A program made the position numbers and the translations under genes. Below the pieces are notes generated by a model that was not told the DNA's origin, did not search any database, and saw nothing but the letters and a program-made list of their open reading frames with translations. A stretch of DNA of 64,000 bases from Ciona intestinalis (Eukaryota; Chordata; Ascidiacea; Phlebobranchia; Cionidae), in the NCBI RefSeq assembly GCF_000224145.3, contig NC_020169.2, positions 2,906,095-2,970,094 of the forward strand. Reading direction: 5' to 3'. This document shows positions 46,357-57,700 of the stretch, in pieces (within the stretch, counting starts at the first letter, position 1; each line of letters starts with the position of its first letter).

Positions 46357-49300
46357 ATGAGTGTACCGGCTTTTATTGACCTTTCTGAAGCCGATCAGGT
46401 TCGTATGAGTATTAAAAGGTGTTAAATACTAAGTTTGTTCTTTGGTTAATAAAACTTTTCCATTACAATAATATTACTGTTGTAAGCACTTACTAATGTG
46501 TATATGGATACAAATACTTTAGAAAGTAATTGGTTAAATAATACGGTTGTGACTTTGTTTACAGATTTCAGAGCTTCAACAATATTTCAAAAGTAAAAAC
46601 ATTGAAGTGAAGGAAGAAGGGGTTTTGTTCAATGATGTCAAACAACTTATTATTTCGACTGCAGAACTATGGAAAGACACAGAAGGAAAAGGTATTTAGT
46701 GTTAGTGAAAATATAATTTGAAATGACTTTCTTTGCTGCTCCAATAATAATGCCATCTGTTGATTTGTTGTTCCAATTTTTTCTATGGTAAACACACTTT
46801 AATATTAACGTCATATCTTCAATTAAAGCAAACTTTGTTACTCACAATGAAAAATTACTGTTTAAACACCTGAATTGTTTGTAAACAGTGTTGTATTTCA
46901 ACCAGAACCAATCAAAAAACTCCAATTCCTCACTTTAAATCCAAGTTAAACAATTTAAACCTGAACGGGCAATTACATTACCTTAAATGCTTTGTTACCT
47001 GAAACATATTTTATTTCTGTATTCTCTAAAAATCAAGCCCTGTTCAAAATGCTTATAAAACCACCATGTAAAATAATTTTGATGACATACTTTTCATTTT
47101 TAGCTTACTTTCCAAAAGCTTTTTTTACCCATACATTTTGTTCTGCAGATATCGAAGGAGTGGTAAACAGCATTCTTTCCTTGCTATTTGTTATTCCAAT
47201 CGACAAAGGATGTGAGCTTGTGGATCTTTTGTGTGAGCAATTGTTAAGGGGCGCTGAAAGTGGAAAAGCACCTGTCAGTTTAAACTTGTAAGCTAACAGA
47301 TTTACTACTTAACTAGTCTCAATGGCCGATTATGTACTGTATTTAATAAAGTGCATAACAAATTTTACTACTGCAGCTTTGCTAAAGGCCACCTGTTATT
47401 TTATTACTTATGGTTAATATTTCCTAATCACATATATACAGTGAAGTTAACATAATATCTAAGTTTTCCTTGCACATATGTGGTTTTAATGCAAGATATT
47501 CTATGTTTTAGATTACATAATCTGTTCCATGGTTATCCAACAAAAACTCCATTTCTCTGCAAAGTATATTCTACTTGGTTAAAACTTGCCAAAGTAAGCA
47601 GAAGCATTCACCTCGTACCAACAAACTTGAAAGAAGTAAGCTCTCTACAAGTTATTTTACTAAAAAAAATGTTTGAGTTAATCAGACCAACCCTAAAGTT
47701 TTTCCAATTGATTAGTAACCATTAGAGCCCATTTTAATTTGTCTCTTTACCATTTTATTATTAACTGCCACAGTCCTTATTGTACCTGTGTTTTGAAATG
47801 ATGGGCCAAATCTGGACTAAATCGCAGGTCCTTGAAAAGGACCTTACCCACAATATTGTACATCAGTACATGTATACCACATTTGTGTACCAACCTATCT
47901 TACAATATGTATACAAAAAATATAAGATTTGCTCACAAAATGTTGTTTTCCACAGTTATCTTCATGGTTGGAGGATTGGAATGCAGGAGAAGAAGGTCGA
48001 CAGAATGTGCTGAGACTTTTATACGAAGCACAATTGAACTGTGGGAGAAACAAGGAAGCTGCTGAAACAATGATCACTTTACTTCAATCTTATACCGAGG
48101 AAAATGCTGGAAAAGCAAGAGAAGATGCCATTAGGTTTGATGCATTTGCATATTCTGTATAAGAAGTGGTGAACACATCTGTAACAGCTTGCTTTAGAAA
48201 AAAAAACTTTTCAAAAATGGTCGATTTTAGAGTTTTTGTTAAAATACGAAAGTTGATTTTGTCTCAGAAATCATTTTATTTACTAATTATCATGTTTTGA
48301 TGATAATGGAGTCATTTTTTTGTTTCAGGTGCATAACGAAGGCATTAGCCGACCCAAACACATACTTGTTCAATCAACTACTTACTTTAAAACCTGTCAC
48401 ATTCTTAGAAGGTGAACCTTTACATGATGTGAGTGGTTCTTATCTATCAATATGAACTAAGTTAAACTGCTATTATTTTTTGTTCATCTACTCTACTGTG
48501 GTAAAGCGCCCAGACAACAGTATGATAGCCTGGCTATATTCTGTTTTGTGAATCTGGCTTTGATCCAGCACTTGATCATTTGCATCACATTCGTATACGC
48601 CAAGCACTACTGAATGGTGCAAACAAGAGGTTTATATTTTTTCTGTATTAGTGGCATTACCATCCGTTACTTGAGTTAAAATCCTAGTTTTAAGTTATGA
48701 AAACATCAGCATTAATTCCCTTTGTAATATAAATTTACAATTTTAGCTTCTCAACATCTTTGTGAGTGGAAACATCAAAGAATACAAAGATTTCTATGAA
48801 ACAAACAAAGAATTTATTGAATCTATAGGTAAGAAACCAAAAACTTTTCATATTTTTTCAGTGCAAATGATTCCAAATTTTTGTAACCGTAAAAGGTTTT
48901 CATATTTACCTTGAATCTCCTAATTTTTAAGGTTTGTCCCACACAAGCAACACAAGGAAAATGCAACTTCTAACATTGGTCGATAACTTCGGTTCAGCAA
49001 GAGAAATAAGTTTTGATGACATCATAGCACGACTTGACATATCTGAAGATGACGTTGAAGAATTCATAATTGATGGTACGTATCACGTTAATGTAAGCCC
49101 GGCAGTGGGCACGAGGGCATGAATGTTAACCGGACAGTGAGCATGGGGGTTTGTTTTGAGTGTAAACCTGACAAAACTAAGTAAATATTTACAAAAGAAA
49201 CTGTAAAACAGTAGTACTACTATAGATAACAGTAACTAAAATGCTATTAAATACAGTGTAATGAGCTATCTAGTTACAGTCACAAAAAAAAACAATATTA

Positions 49301-50070
49301 AAATAAAAAAAATAATATTATATATAACTGTAAATGTTTTTAAATACAGTGTATTTAGTTACAGTATGTATCCCGCTAAAATATATGTGACAGTGGGCAT
49401 GTGTGTAACTTGGGATATAGCAAATACAAATTATTTGTAACAAGACTTGGTCAATAGATTCTTGTATTTAAAGGATGACAAATCATATAAATTAGTTTTG
49501 TTCCTAATGGTAATATTGTATGAACCATTTCCAGCCATTCAAAGCAAACTTATGAGAGGAAGGATAGACCATGTCAACCGTAAAGTGATTGTCAGGTAAC
49601 ATGTGTATACCATAGTATTGTACATACCGCATATATATATATATAAATATAAGCAAGGACCTTGTCCAACAACTACTTTTTTGCCATTCATTTTTTTTGC
49701 CATTTTACAATTAACAAAAAACATAATTAAAATGATGAAAAATGAATTATTGAGTAAATGTATCTCATTTATCCTGTAACGCGGATGACCTGTTTTATAC
49801 ACCTCCTCTGAACGCTTGCAAGTTACCATTTATGCCATACTTTGTGGGTTGGAGCAATGGTCGTTCAGTGTCTTACCCAAGGACACAAACGCCCACAGTG
49901 TTAACCCCGTTAAAATGTTGTCACCTCTTTCTTACTATATTTTTATTTACAGTCAAGCATGCCAGCGTATATTTGGACGCGCTCAGTGGGAATCCCTCGC
50001 CTCCCGTCTTGAGCAGTGGAGAGATAATATCAACCGAGTTAACGGCAAACTACAAACATTACAAGTTTAA
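46357..50070 (+). CDS. EIF3M: Eukaryotic translation initiation factor 3 subunit M (eIF3m)
   Basis: Ten exons: 46357-46398, 46565-46691, 47149-47287, 47512-47635, 47956-48134, 48329-48428, 48747-48828, 48932-49075, 49535-49595 and 49953-50070; 371 aa against about 374 in human. It starts MSVPAFIDLSEADQ and ends LEQWRDNINRVNGKLQTLQV. The C-terminal half holds the PCI domain: IKEYKDFYETNKEFI, RKMQLLTLVDNF, ISFDDIIARLDIS and the winged-helix strand LMRGRIDHVNRKVIV. eIF3m is a PCI subunit of the eIF3 octamer core, which recruits mRNA to the 40S ribosomal subunit in the cytoplasm. All junctions are canonical GT-AG with phases kept. Intron 9 holds a SINE. It is divergent from IQCH across 651 bases. 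Confidence 0.97.
49775..49925 (-). repeat. tRNA-like SINE fragment
   Basis: Complement of the SINE tail and body: TATCCTGTAACGCGGATGAC, GCAAGTTACCATTTATGCC, then GAGCAATGGTCG and CTTACCCAAGGACACAAACG. In EIF3M intron 9. Confidence 0.65.
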
Positions 50071-50223
50071 AATAGATCTTAAGAATTACGTTTTGTTATT
50101 ATAGTGCGAATATTTGCGTTTTGCGTGAAAAGAAATAAGAATGTCTGGTGACATAAGTAATTATTGGATTATGTCGGATTTTTGATGCGAATTTATGTGG
50201 TGTTCCAATCATCTTATGCTAGA

Positions 50224-50229
50224 AATAAA
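50224..50229 (+). promoter_or_regulatory. Likely poly(A) signal of EIF3M
   Basis: AATAAA about 155 bases after the EIF3M stop codon. Confidence 0.55.
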
Positions 50230-50600
50230 GATGCAAACCCATCTAGGAAAAAAGTTGTAGCGATTACTAGTAACTATCGTGTTTTGAAACTAGTACATGA
50301 AACGATACGAAAATCTGTTAACTAAGACAACGAAGAATCTTTCATAGCAATGTAACATTGGTTAAAACACATCATCGATTAAAGAGAATTGAAAATGTAT
50401 AATATTACCATCGTGACTGATATACTTTGGCTACTGAAATATTCTCAAAGGCATGAACTTGGGCAACAGTTTAACGCCGAAATCGTGCGAAACTGTAGCG
50501 GTGATTAAAACGGCTATGTAATAGCATTAGTTTAGTTATTCACGTATTATGTAATTAGACTAGTGTCCGGTTACTTCACCGTTTCAATATGTTGCTTTAG

Positions 50601-50868
50601 GAGTCATATCATGGCCATACGCCGATCCAGACAAGAATAGAATACGTAGTTCAGAAGGATCGATCGTCCACACGTCAATCAGGATACGTAGCATACTTTC
50701 GATGAGTGCCCTCCACACGCGGAACGAGTTAAACAATAAGTACCCGGCCGAGATTTCTTTTCGACATTCGGCATTGTCAAGAACAATGGCGAGGGACCGA
50801 AATCACAGGGAGCCTATTCAGCTTAATGATATTCCGAATCAGGCGACGGCCGTGTATGATGTTACGTA
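50601..50868 (+). CDS. Candidate orphan exon (hypothetical)
   Basis: An open stretch of about 89 codons bounded by a good acceptor (ATATGTTGCTTTAG at 50600) and a strong donor (ACGTA|GTAAGTGG at 50869). It reads ISWPYADPDKNRIRSSEG, then MSALHTRNELNNKYPAEIS, then EPIQLNDIPNQATAVYDVT. The last part looks like a cytoplasmic tail, but I recognise no family. No partner exon is certain on either side. A chance open frame cannot be ruled out at this length. Confidence 0.35.
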
Positions 50869-50884
50869 GTAAGTGGAAAAGTAC

Positions 50885-51023
50885 GATGGGACAATTTGTT
50901 ATTATCGAATACGGGGACACGAATTTAAACGCCTATGTAACAGTTTTAATATTAACTTTATTCGTCTCTTCCATTACGGTAGCAGAGATTTGGAAATATT
51001 TTAAACAAAGAGACAGGATATAG
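50885..51023 (+). CDS. Small single-pass membrane protein ORF (hypothetical)
   Basis: 45 codons from ATG at 50886: MGQFVIIEYGDTNLNA, then a hydrophobic helix YVTVLILTLFVSSITVAEI, then a basic end WKYFKQRDRI and stop. The layout is that of a tail-anchored or type I micro-protein. An in-frame upstream extension starts at 50826. It may be the terminal exon of the gene suggested at 50601-50868, or chance. Confidence 0.25.
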
Positions 51024-51257
51024 CGACAAAACAACAGTCGTTAAAACACATTTACATTTATTTAGGAGAAAATAGGCGTGGTCGCTACACCTAGCAGACA
51101 AACAAGCTATTTATGTTTAAACATTACCAAGTTGAAACGGCTTAGAAAAATCTGTATCAGTTTAAAGGATTAGCGGCGTGTGTAATTAAGGTATTTTAAC
51201 TTTAACCTACCTTTATTTCTAAAACGGTATTACAGCTTTACGTAAGGTTGGTATAAA

Positions 51258-52223
51258 ATGGAAGATATAACATCAAAATCTGTAAGATGGCGGGTTCCCA
51301 CACGGGAGACCATGCGTACGCGAAGTAATGGTCGTCAGAGAGTTAAGAGTGCACTTGCAACACGTGATCAACCTACGTGGTACAATTGTAAGCAGTCACG
51401 CCCGGTCGTTGAGAAGCAAGGTAAAAAGAAAAGAATCAAATCGGCGCCGTCGGTTATATTCTCAGATTCGAGAAGGTCAAGCTACTCTTGCTACACCCTT
51501 CCGGATAGTCAAGTACAAAGTCTGAATGCCAGCACTGCTGGAGAAGAAATTGTTACCGAGCCTGGAAGAGAGGTTTTAAGGCGAAGAGCAAAAGAAGTTC
51601 TTTCGCCAATTTTGGATACGAAGTATCAGAATTTCGACGTGTCGGATTTGAAATTTGTCAAAAAGAGCAGAGCAGTTTCGGCCACATCGTCGGGCAGTGG
51701 AAAATACTGTGACGCTGCTACGAAAGTAATAGCTCCGCCACAAACAAATGCTAGAAGACGGCCATTTTTCCTTAGCGGCGTGCCGTCTAGATCATATAGA
51801 AGACCAAGCATCCAAATGAACATGGACATTCTAAGTGAAGGGACTTGTGCCTCTATGGATATTTTTAAGCGCAGACAAAGCGTTCCCAATCTTCCGTCTG
51901 AAATTGGGACACGTCGTTTTTCTGGATCAAATTATTTCACTAGATCTGAAAAACTGTCATCTCAAGCTTCTTCCACAGCGCCAGCAACCATTGCTTCCAA
52001 TGACGAACCACTAGTTGTACACGCAGCAAGGGGTCCAAAACCTGCATACATGGAGCGAGACTGGAACTCTGACCTGCTGTCAAGGTACGCCCTGCACCGA
52101 CCATGGCTGCCACGTTACGTTACAACCCGTTATTTCCCTAAACATTTGAACATGCAAGATATTCACTGTCGTAACCCGTATATAGTGCCGGGATGTATTC
52201 TACACAAATCATCAGTATCTTGA
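51258..52223 (+). CDS. Single-exon basic Ser/Arg-rich protein of unknown function
   Basis: An uninterrupted 321-codon ORF from MEDITSKSVRWRVP to LHKSSVS. It is rich in Arg and Ser and has no signal peptide, membrane helix or domain that I recognise. Four basophilic-kinase (PKA-type RRxS) sites stand out: RRSS (72-75), RRPS (181-184), RRQS (205-208) and RRFS (219-222). There are also RVKSAL and RIKSAPS repeats in the first 65 residues. The last 60 residues are aromatic and less charged (YMERDWNSDLLSRYALHRPW), suggesting a short conserved C-terminal module. A phosphoregulated cytoskeletal or sperm protein is a guess only. The lack of introns among intron-rich neighbours could mean a retrocopy or a lineage-specific gene. 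AATAAA occurs in the 3' flank near 52773. Confidence 0.75.
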   Translation: MEDITSKSVRWRVPTRETMRTRSNGRQRVKSALATRDQPTWYNCKQSRPVVEKQGKKKRIKSAPSVIFSDSRRSSYSCYTLPDSQVQSLNASTAGEEIVTEPGREVLRRRAKEVLSPILDTKYQNFDVSDLKFVKKSRAVSATSSGSGKYCDAATKVIAPPQTNARRRPFFLSGVPSRSYRRPSIQMNMDILSEGTCASMDIFKRRQSVPNLPSEIGTRRFSGSNYFTRSEKLSSQASSTAPATIASNDEPLVVHAARGPKPAYMERDWNSDLLSRYALHRPWLPRYVTTRYFPKHLNMQDIHCRNPYIVPGCILHKSSVS

Positions 52224-52412
52224 TATGAAGCGCAATACATGTACGAGTATTTTGGAAGAAGATTATATTAGTTGTAGGCTATAAGAGAATGGCTCCCAAA
52301 TGTTGGGCAACAAGACCGTGTTTAACATGGGCGCATCATGGACATACGAATGGTTTGCCAAACAACACATGTAGGCTATATACAAGTACGATGAGTGTAT
52401 TTTTACATACAG

Positions 52413-52591
52413 TACTGTGGGGTTAAGTTGGGACACCTTTAGCACATTATATCCAAATAACCGGATCGTGTTTTAAACAATTAACAACGCTCTGTGGAAG
52501 TCGTTTTATAATTCTATGAATGTTCTTTGTTTACTACCAAATTGGGCAAGAAAATAGAAAGATACGTGTCCTATTTTCCCTCACCCTACTA
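52413..52591 (+). mobile_element. TA-MITE copy, full length
   Basis: TACTGTGGGGTTAAGTTGGG to GTCCTATTTTCCCTCACCCT; the core ACCGGATCGTGTTTTAAACA is intact. Confidence 0.85.
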
Positions 52592-53829
52592 CACGGTTTA
52601 CTTGCCATCACACCAGGCGTCCTATGTATATTTCTGATGATACGTATACGCAGGGGTATTAAATATACTATGGCTTATATAATTTAAAGTTTGTAAATGT
52701 ATGTGAACTCGTGTTCTTTATCTTATAAATACACAAACCCTGAACAAATTGTAACCGAAAAGGTAACTGCTTAATAAACCATTTTACACAAGTATTCAGT
52801 TAAAATTTACTGTACATATTCTTAATCCGTTAATCGCTAATATCGTAACAAATAAATGCAAAAGTACCTGGTAACCCACACAAGCTTGATCGAGGCGATA
52901 TCGTAGTTTTCGTTTCTGTGTCACTGAAGACTTCGTCTGTCTTCTTGAACAGCAACTTTTTCTTTTCTTTTATAAAGCTGCTAAATGATTTTCACAACCT
53001 AAATACCTCGATGATCTCTTGCATATAACACCATAGAAGGCCTACACTCACTTCAGTATACTATATTATCATACGATAAGATGATCTATTGCATATAACA
53101 GGATAAATAAGAGTAAACTTTAAGCTTTAATAAAACTAAAAGGTTCAACTATGATTCAAATTCAACTGGCCGTCCAACCAAAACGAAAAACTAAACTATA
53201 GAAACAACTTAGTCAAACAAGCAAGTAAACGTGCCCGAAGAAGCGCTTCCGACGCTCGCCACGACTAATAATAATTGCCCTTAGGAACTTCTGAAGCAAA
53301 ATTTTCCAGCCGTATTACCACACACACACATTTATTATTAAGTCCGAATTCTTTATTCAACAGATGTATGGCAACTTGTGTCTGTGTATACTCTTCCTTA
53401 TTCCTAAAAACTCGGCAAAAATAAACAATACTTTTACTGTGTGATGGAAATAAACATTAAAACAAAGCAATTTGCAAGCAAGTAACAACGGAAATTAGCC
53501 CTTTATATATAGCAAGAATATAAATTGGAGAAGGCGTTTGAAATATATGAGTGAAAATGTGAAACATTGCAGACAAATATGGGTTGTGCAGATATTCGTT
53601 TTGTGCACAGACATTGGCTTTAATAATTATTGGCTTTAATAAATTTAAATAATAATCAAGAATCTGGAAACATTAACTATAAGATTTGATACACATTATG
53701 GCACATACAGAGATGTAGGCTACTGATGCCCCCAATGATCGTCTAATTGTGTTTTTAACATTAAACAGTAAATGCTCTTTCAGAGTCGAGAGCTTACGTT
53801 TTTACTTTTTTAATGTTCCTAGCTTAAAA

Positions 53830-53884
53830 CCAATTGGGATAAGACAGCAGAAAGAACATGTCCCATGTTACCCCACCCTACTAT
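53830..53884 (+). mobile_element. TA-MITE right-end fragment
   Basis: CATGTCCCATGTTACCCCAC followed by CCTACTATA; the left part is not recognisable. Confidence 0.65.
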
Positions 53885-54722
53885 ATTGTACTATATTGGA
53901 ATATACCCTGACATTTTTACGGGTGTATTACATTAACGTATATATGTAAGACACAGCCAACGTACAGCCGAAAAAAAATCTACTTCTTTTCGCAACACGA
54001 GTCTTACATGCAATTTTGGATTCCTAACACTTTCGTCGCTATTGGGTTGTAGAATCAAACGCACATAAAAACTATACCTATATAGACAAGAGCATATACT
54101 TGACAACTCATATAAGCGGATGCAAAAAGCCACAGCACATCATATATATTGCGTGGTACGACATTCATCAAGTTTTATAATCATGATTTACTAAACATGA
54201 CTTTGGATATTGTAAAATGTAAATGATCGCATAAAAATCTACATAAAAGAAAAAAAAGATATACCGGAATTTCAACTGCTAAACAAGGCAATGGTTATAG
54301 GCAGCGAAACAGAATGATACGAGTTCCTACTTAAGGATAAACAAACTGTTATATCAAATTGCAATCACAATCGCACAAACAACAAGTCATACGCATATAG
54401 CGATCGAGTATTCGTAGACGCAACAGCTTCCTGCGATTGTTCAATGGCTTAAGCAATATTCACAACAGGAAACTTCTTCATATACGGATGTCTCATTATG
54501 CCCACCTTTAGTTAGGGATAACTACGGTGTAGTACAATACGTAGGCGTTACATGCACTACAAATGTATAAATGCATCTATATACAAATGCATATAATACT
54601 AGTAGTTATAGATACCCTAACTTTTAATCATAGATTTTTAAACTATGTGTGAGGTTATACGCTACAAGGGAGCATAAAGTACCACACTAAGCATATATTT
54701 AATTCTAGGAGCAAATCGAATA

Positions 54723-57700
54723 ATGAAAGTTAGTTTTGTTGGTGTGTGGATTTTCTTTATCATTGCAACGTCTGTATTGGATTTAGTTCAAGGTATGGTA
54801 AATATGGGTGCAGTTTTGGGCTGAATAATTTACGGGAGATATTACAGGAACCACATGTAGCCCTGGGTGCGGTGCGAACGGTGTCTGTACGAATGGAAGC
54901 TGCTTGTGCAACGAGGGATTTACTGGAAATGATTGCAGCGTCGGTAAGTTACGATATTTTACTTGCTTCGTTGGTGGATTAAAATTATATACATAAAATA
55001 ATAATATACTTTGATCAACACATTTTGGTCTGTACTGCATTTATAATATCAGAGTATATGTAAATGGTAATATTACTTTAGTCAATTGTTTGGTGCTATA
55101 CTGTATGAAAATCATACAAGCTTGGGAAATCAGAAAGGTAGAATTCAAATACGATAATTTGCAATTATTGCTTGTTGGTATGCTGTGTTAGAAATATTCA
55201 AATTTCCGTTGACTATATACCTAAAAGCTCAAACGAAATAATTTTACAGAAATGATGGATTTTACGGGAAGTGGGAGCGGCGGTAAGTACTCTATATAAT
55301 GTTGCATGTCGGCTTTAGGTTATAGCTGGAGTTAAATATATACGATATAATACTGTGGGGTAAAATGGGATGTCGTTATCACTCTGGTCGTCGTTTAAAC
55401 AATTATCACATTTCTTTAATAGTTGTAAAATATTCTTTGTTAACTACCAAAAGAAAGGAGAATCAACATGTCCCATCTTACCCCTCCCTGAAGTAATCGT
55501 GTGTTTTAGCTGTAGACGATTGTATGTTGGGAATGGACATGTGCGACAGAACAGGAGGTATATGCACGAATACAGAAGACTCGTACATTTGCTCCTGCAA
55601 ACCTGGGTACAGCGGGGACGGATTTACTTGTGACGGTACGTTTTCGGAGCATCTAACTTTAGCCAATTCATTTCTAAAACAACAATGGTTGTTTTTTAAG
55701 ATTGTGCGTATTATTTTTAGCCAATATTCGCAAATCGAACAGTGATCGCATCATACAAAACAATATTAAAACTTGTTTAGGCGAGACACGAGACAAATAT
55801 CCAATAAACCAATCACAGTATATTCCGAGGTATCTTGTATTCACAATGGTAGAATATGACAGGGGGAAGTCGTTTGAATCTGTTGTGTTTATCACATTGT
55901 TAAATGTCTGTTTCAAACATACTTATATGCATAGTAAGACTTTACTCTGTACACCATGCAATAGAGATTACAACTTGGGCCTGCCAGAAACACGCCATTT
56001 ATTTACTTCCCAAAAAATTGCTGGGTTTTGTTATAAAATTCGTTTGATTTTAATATAAAATTTGTAGATTTTATTTTGCATATAAAGACTGCAAAAATGT
56101 TAAATACCAGCGGCGTTACATGCCATGATTTATTACAGATATTGACGAATGTAAAGGCAACCATGGATGCAATGAGAATGCTATGTGTTTGAACTTAAAT
56201 GGAAGTTACTCTTGTATCTGTAAAAGCGGATACACAGGAAATGGTTTCCAATGCCAAGGTAGTGTGTGGATAAAACAGTCCATGTTATATTTTACTGTAG
56301 ATTTTAATACGAGCAAATTAAAATAACTAAACGTTCTTTGTAGTACTGTAGGGTACGATTGAACACCTTTAGCATATACTATCCAAATATCCTGATCGTG
56401 TTTTAAACAAATAGCAATGTTATATGGGAGTCGTGAGGTTACGGTTTTTTAATTCTTTGAATGTTGTTTGTTTACTACCAAATGGAACGAGAAAATAGAA
56501 TGAAAACGTGAACCATTTTACGCAACCTATTGTATTTGTATCTAGACTGCTTCGCGGTGGATGTGAGTGCGTTACCAGGACGTCGTTTTATCAAGGTGAT
56601 TCTGAGCTACAACAGATCGTTGTCACACAAGTTTACATTTAGCGCTGTGGTTGGTGGACAAAACGTGACGCGAACCCTAACTAACCCGACAGAGTACACT
56701 ACTGGAGAACTTTTAATGCCAGAAACCGAATATGTTATTCGCGTGGATGTGGAAAATATATGTGGCAAGAAAACAGTGAAGATGTTACACGTTAAAACAG
56801 GTATGCGTTTGTCTAAGTATGTGCAGGATATATAATTCATAGTAGGTTAGTTTATTGCAGTGTAACCAGCTAGGGTTAGTATTTATCGTATTTTGACTTG
56901 GTTAAACGGGTCTGGATAGTTTCTTGTGGTTAATGGCGCAAGTACATATGACTGTTGTGGGAAACTGTCAATTTCCGAACCAAAACAAATATTCGCAAAG
57001 CTGTTTAAAATGATGACGTAGTTAAAATAATAGTTTGGTAAGGAACTCCAAGTGCAATTATTGAAAACCAAATTCCTACGCCATAGTTGGAAGTCCTATA
57101 CCAATTGTTGCAAAGTCGCTGCTCCTTAAAGTTTTTAGAACTTTGCCGGTACCGTTAGATCACATTTAAACTCAAATTTTGATTTTTCATTAAACATGCC
57201 CATTTAATGATGAAATGGCCTACTGAATGTATTCAGTATAGGACATGACAATGACTATATTGCGCCACGGAACTCGGTAAAATTATGATAATTGTATACC
57301 AAATCTTTACGCACACGTATTTCAATTAAATCTTGTTTGTTGTAATTAAATACAACGCAAGTTATTTATACTTTATATTGTGGGTTTAGCAGTCATGCTT
57401 TTATGTGATAAAAAATGATTAAAAATCATTGCTATGTTTTTTTAATATAATATACATTGTAGTTGGTCAATGCACTCGATCTTGCACGAATGGCAAATGC
57501 GTGGTAACTCCACAGGGCGGGGAACAATGCTCCTGTTTGGAAGGTTACGAAAAGGATACAAATAGTGAAACAGTATGCAAAGCCCGGAGAAGATGCGACG
57601 AGCAGAGCGGCAATCAATTGTGTGCAAATATTCCCAACTCCGAATGTGTGAACGGTGCTGCTGGTACATACACTTGCCAGTGCAGCCACGGGTACTTGGA

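Larger units (their letters stand above)
50071..51257. other. Spacer between EIF3M and the single-exon basic protein gene
   Basis: It contains the EIF3M 3' end, the two weak coding candidates at 50601-51023, and the presumptive promoter of the gene at 51258. No repeats were recognised. Confidence 0.45.
52224..54722. other. Intergenic region before the MUC4-like gene
   Basis: 2.5 kb, AT-rich, with a full TA-MITE at 52413-52591 and a right-end fragment at 53830-53884. No other gene was supported. Confidence 0.55.

Noticed and set aside
52860-52990. Open minus-strand stretch (KKTDEVFSDTETKTTISP) ending in a possible donor
   Set aside because: No acceptor upstream, no partner exon, and short enough to be chance.
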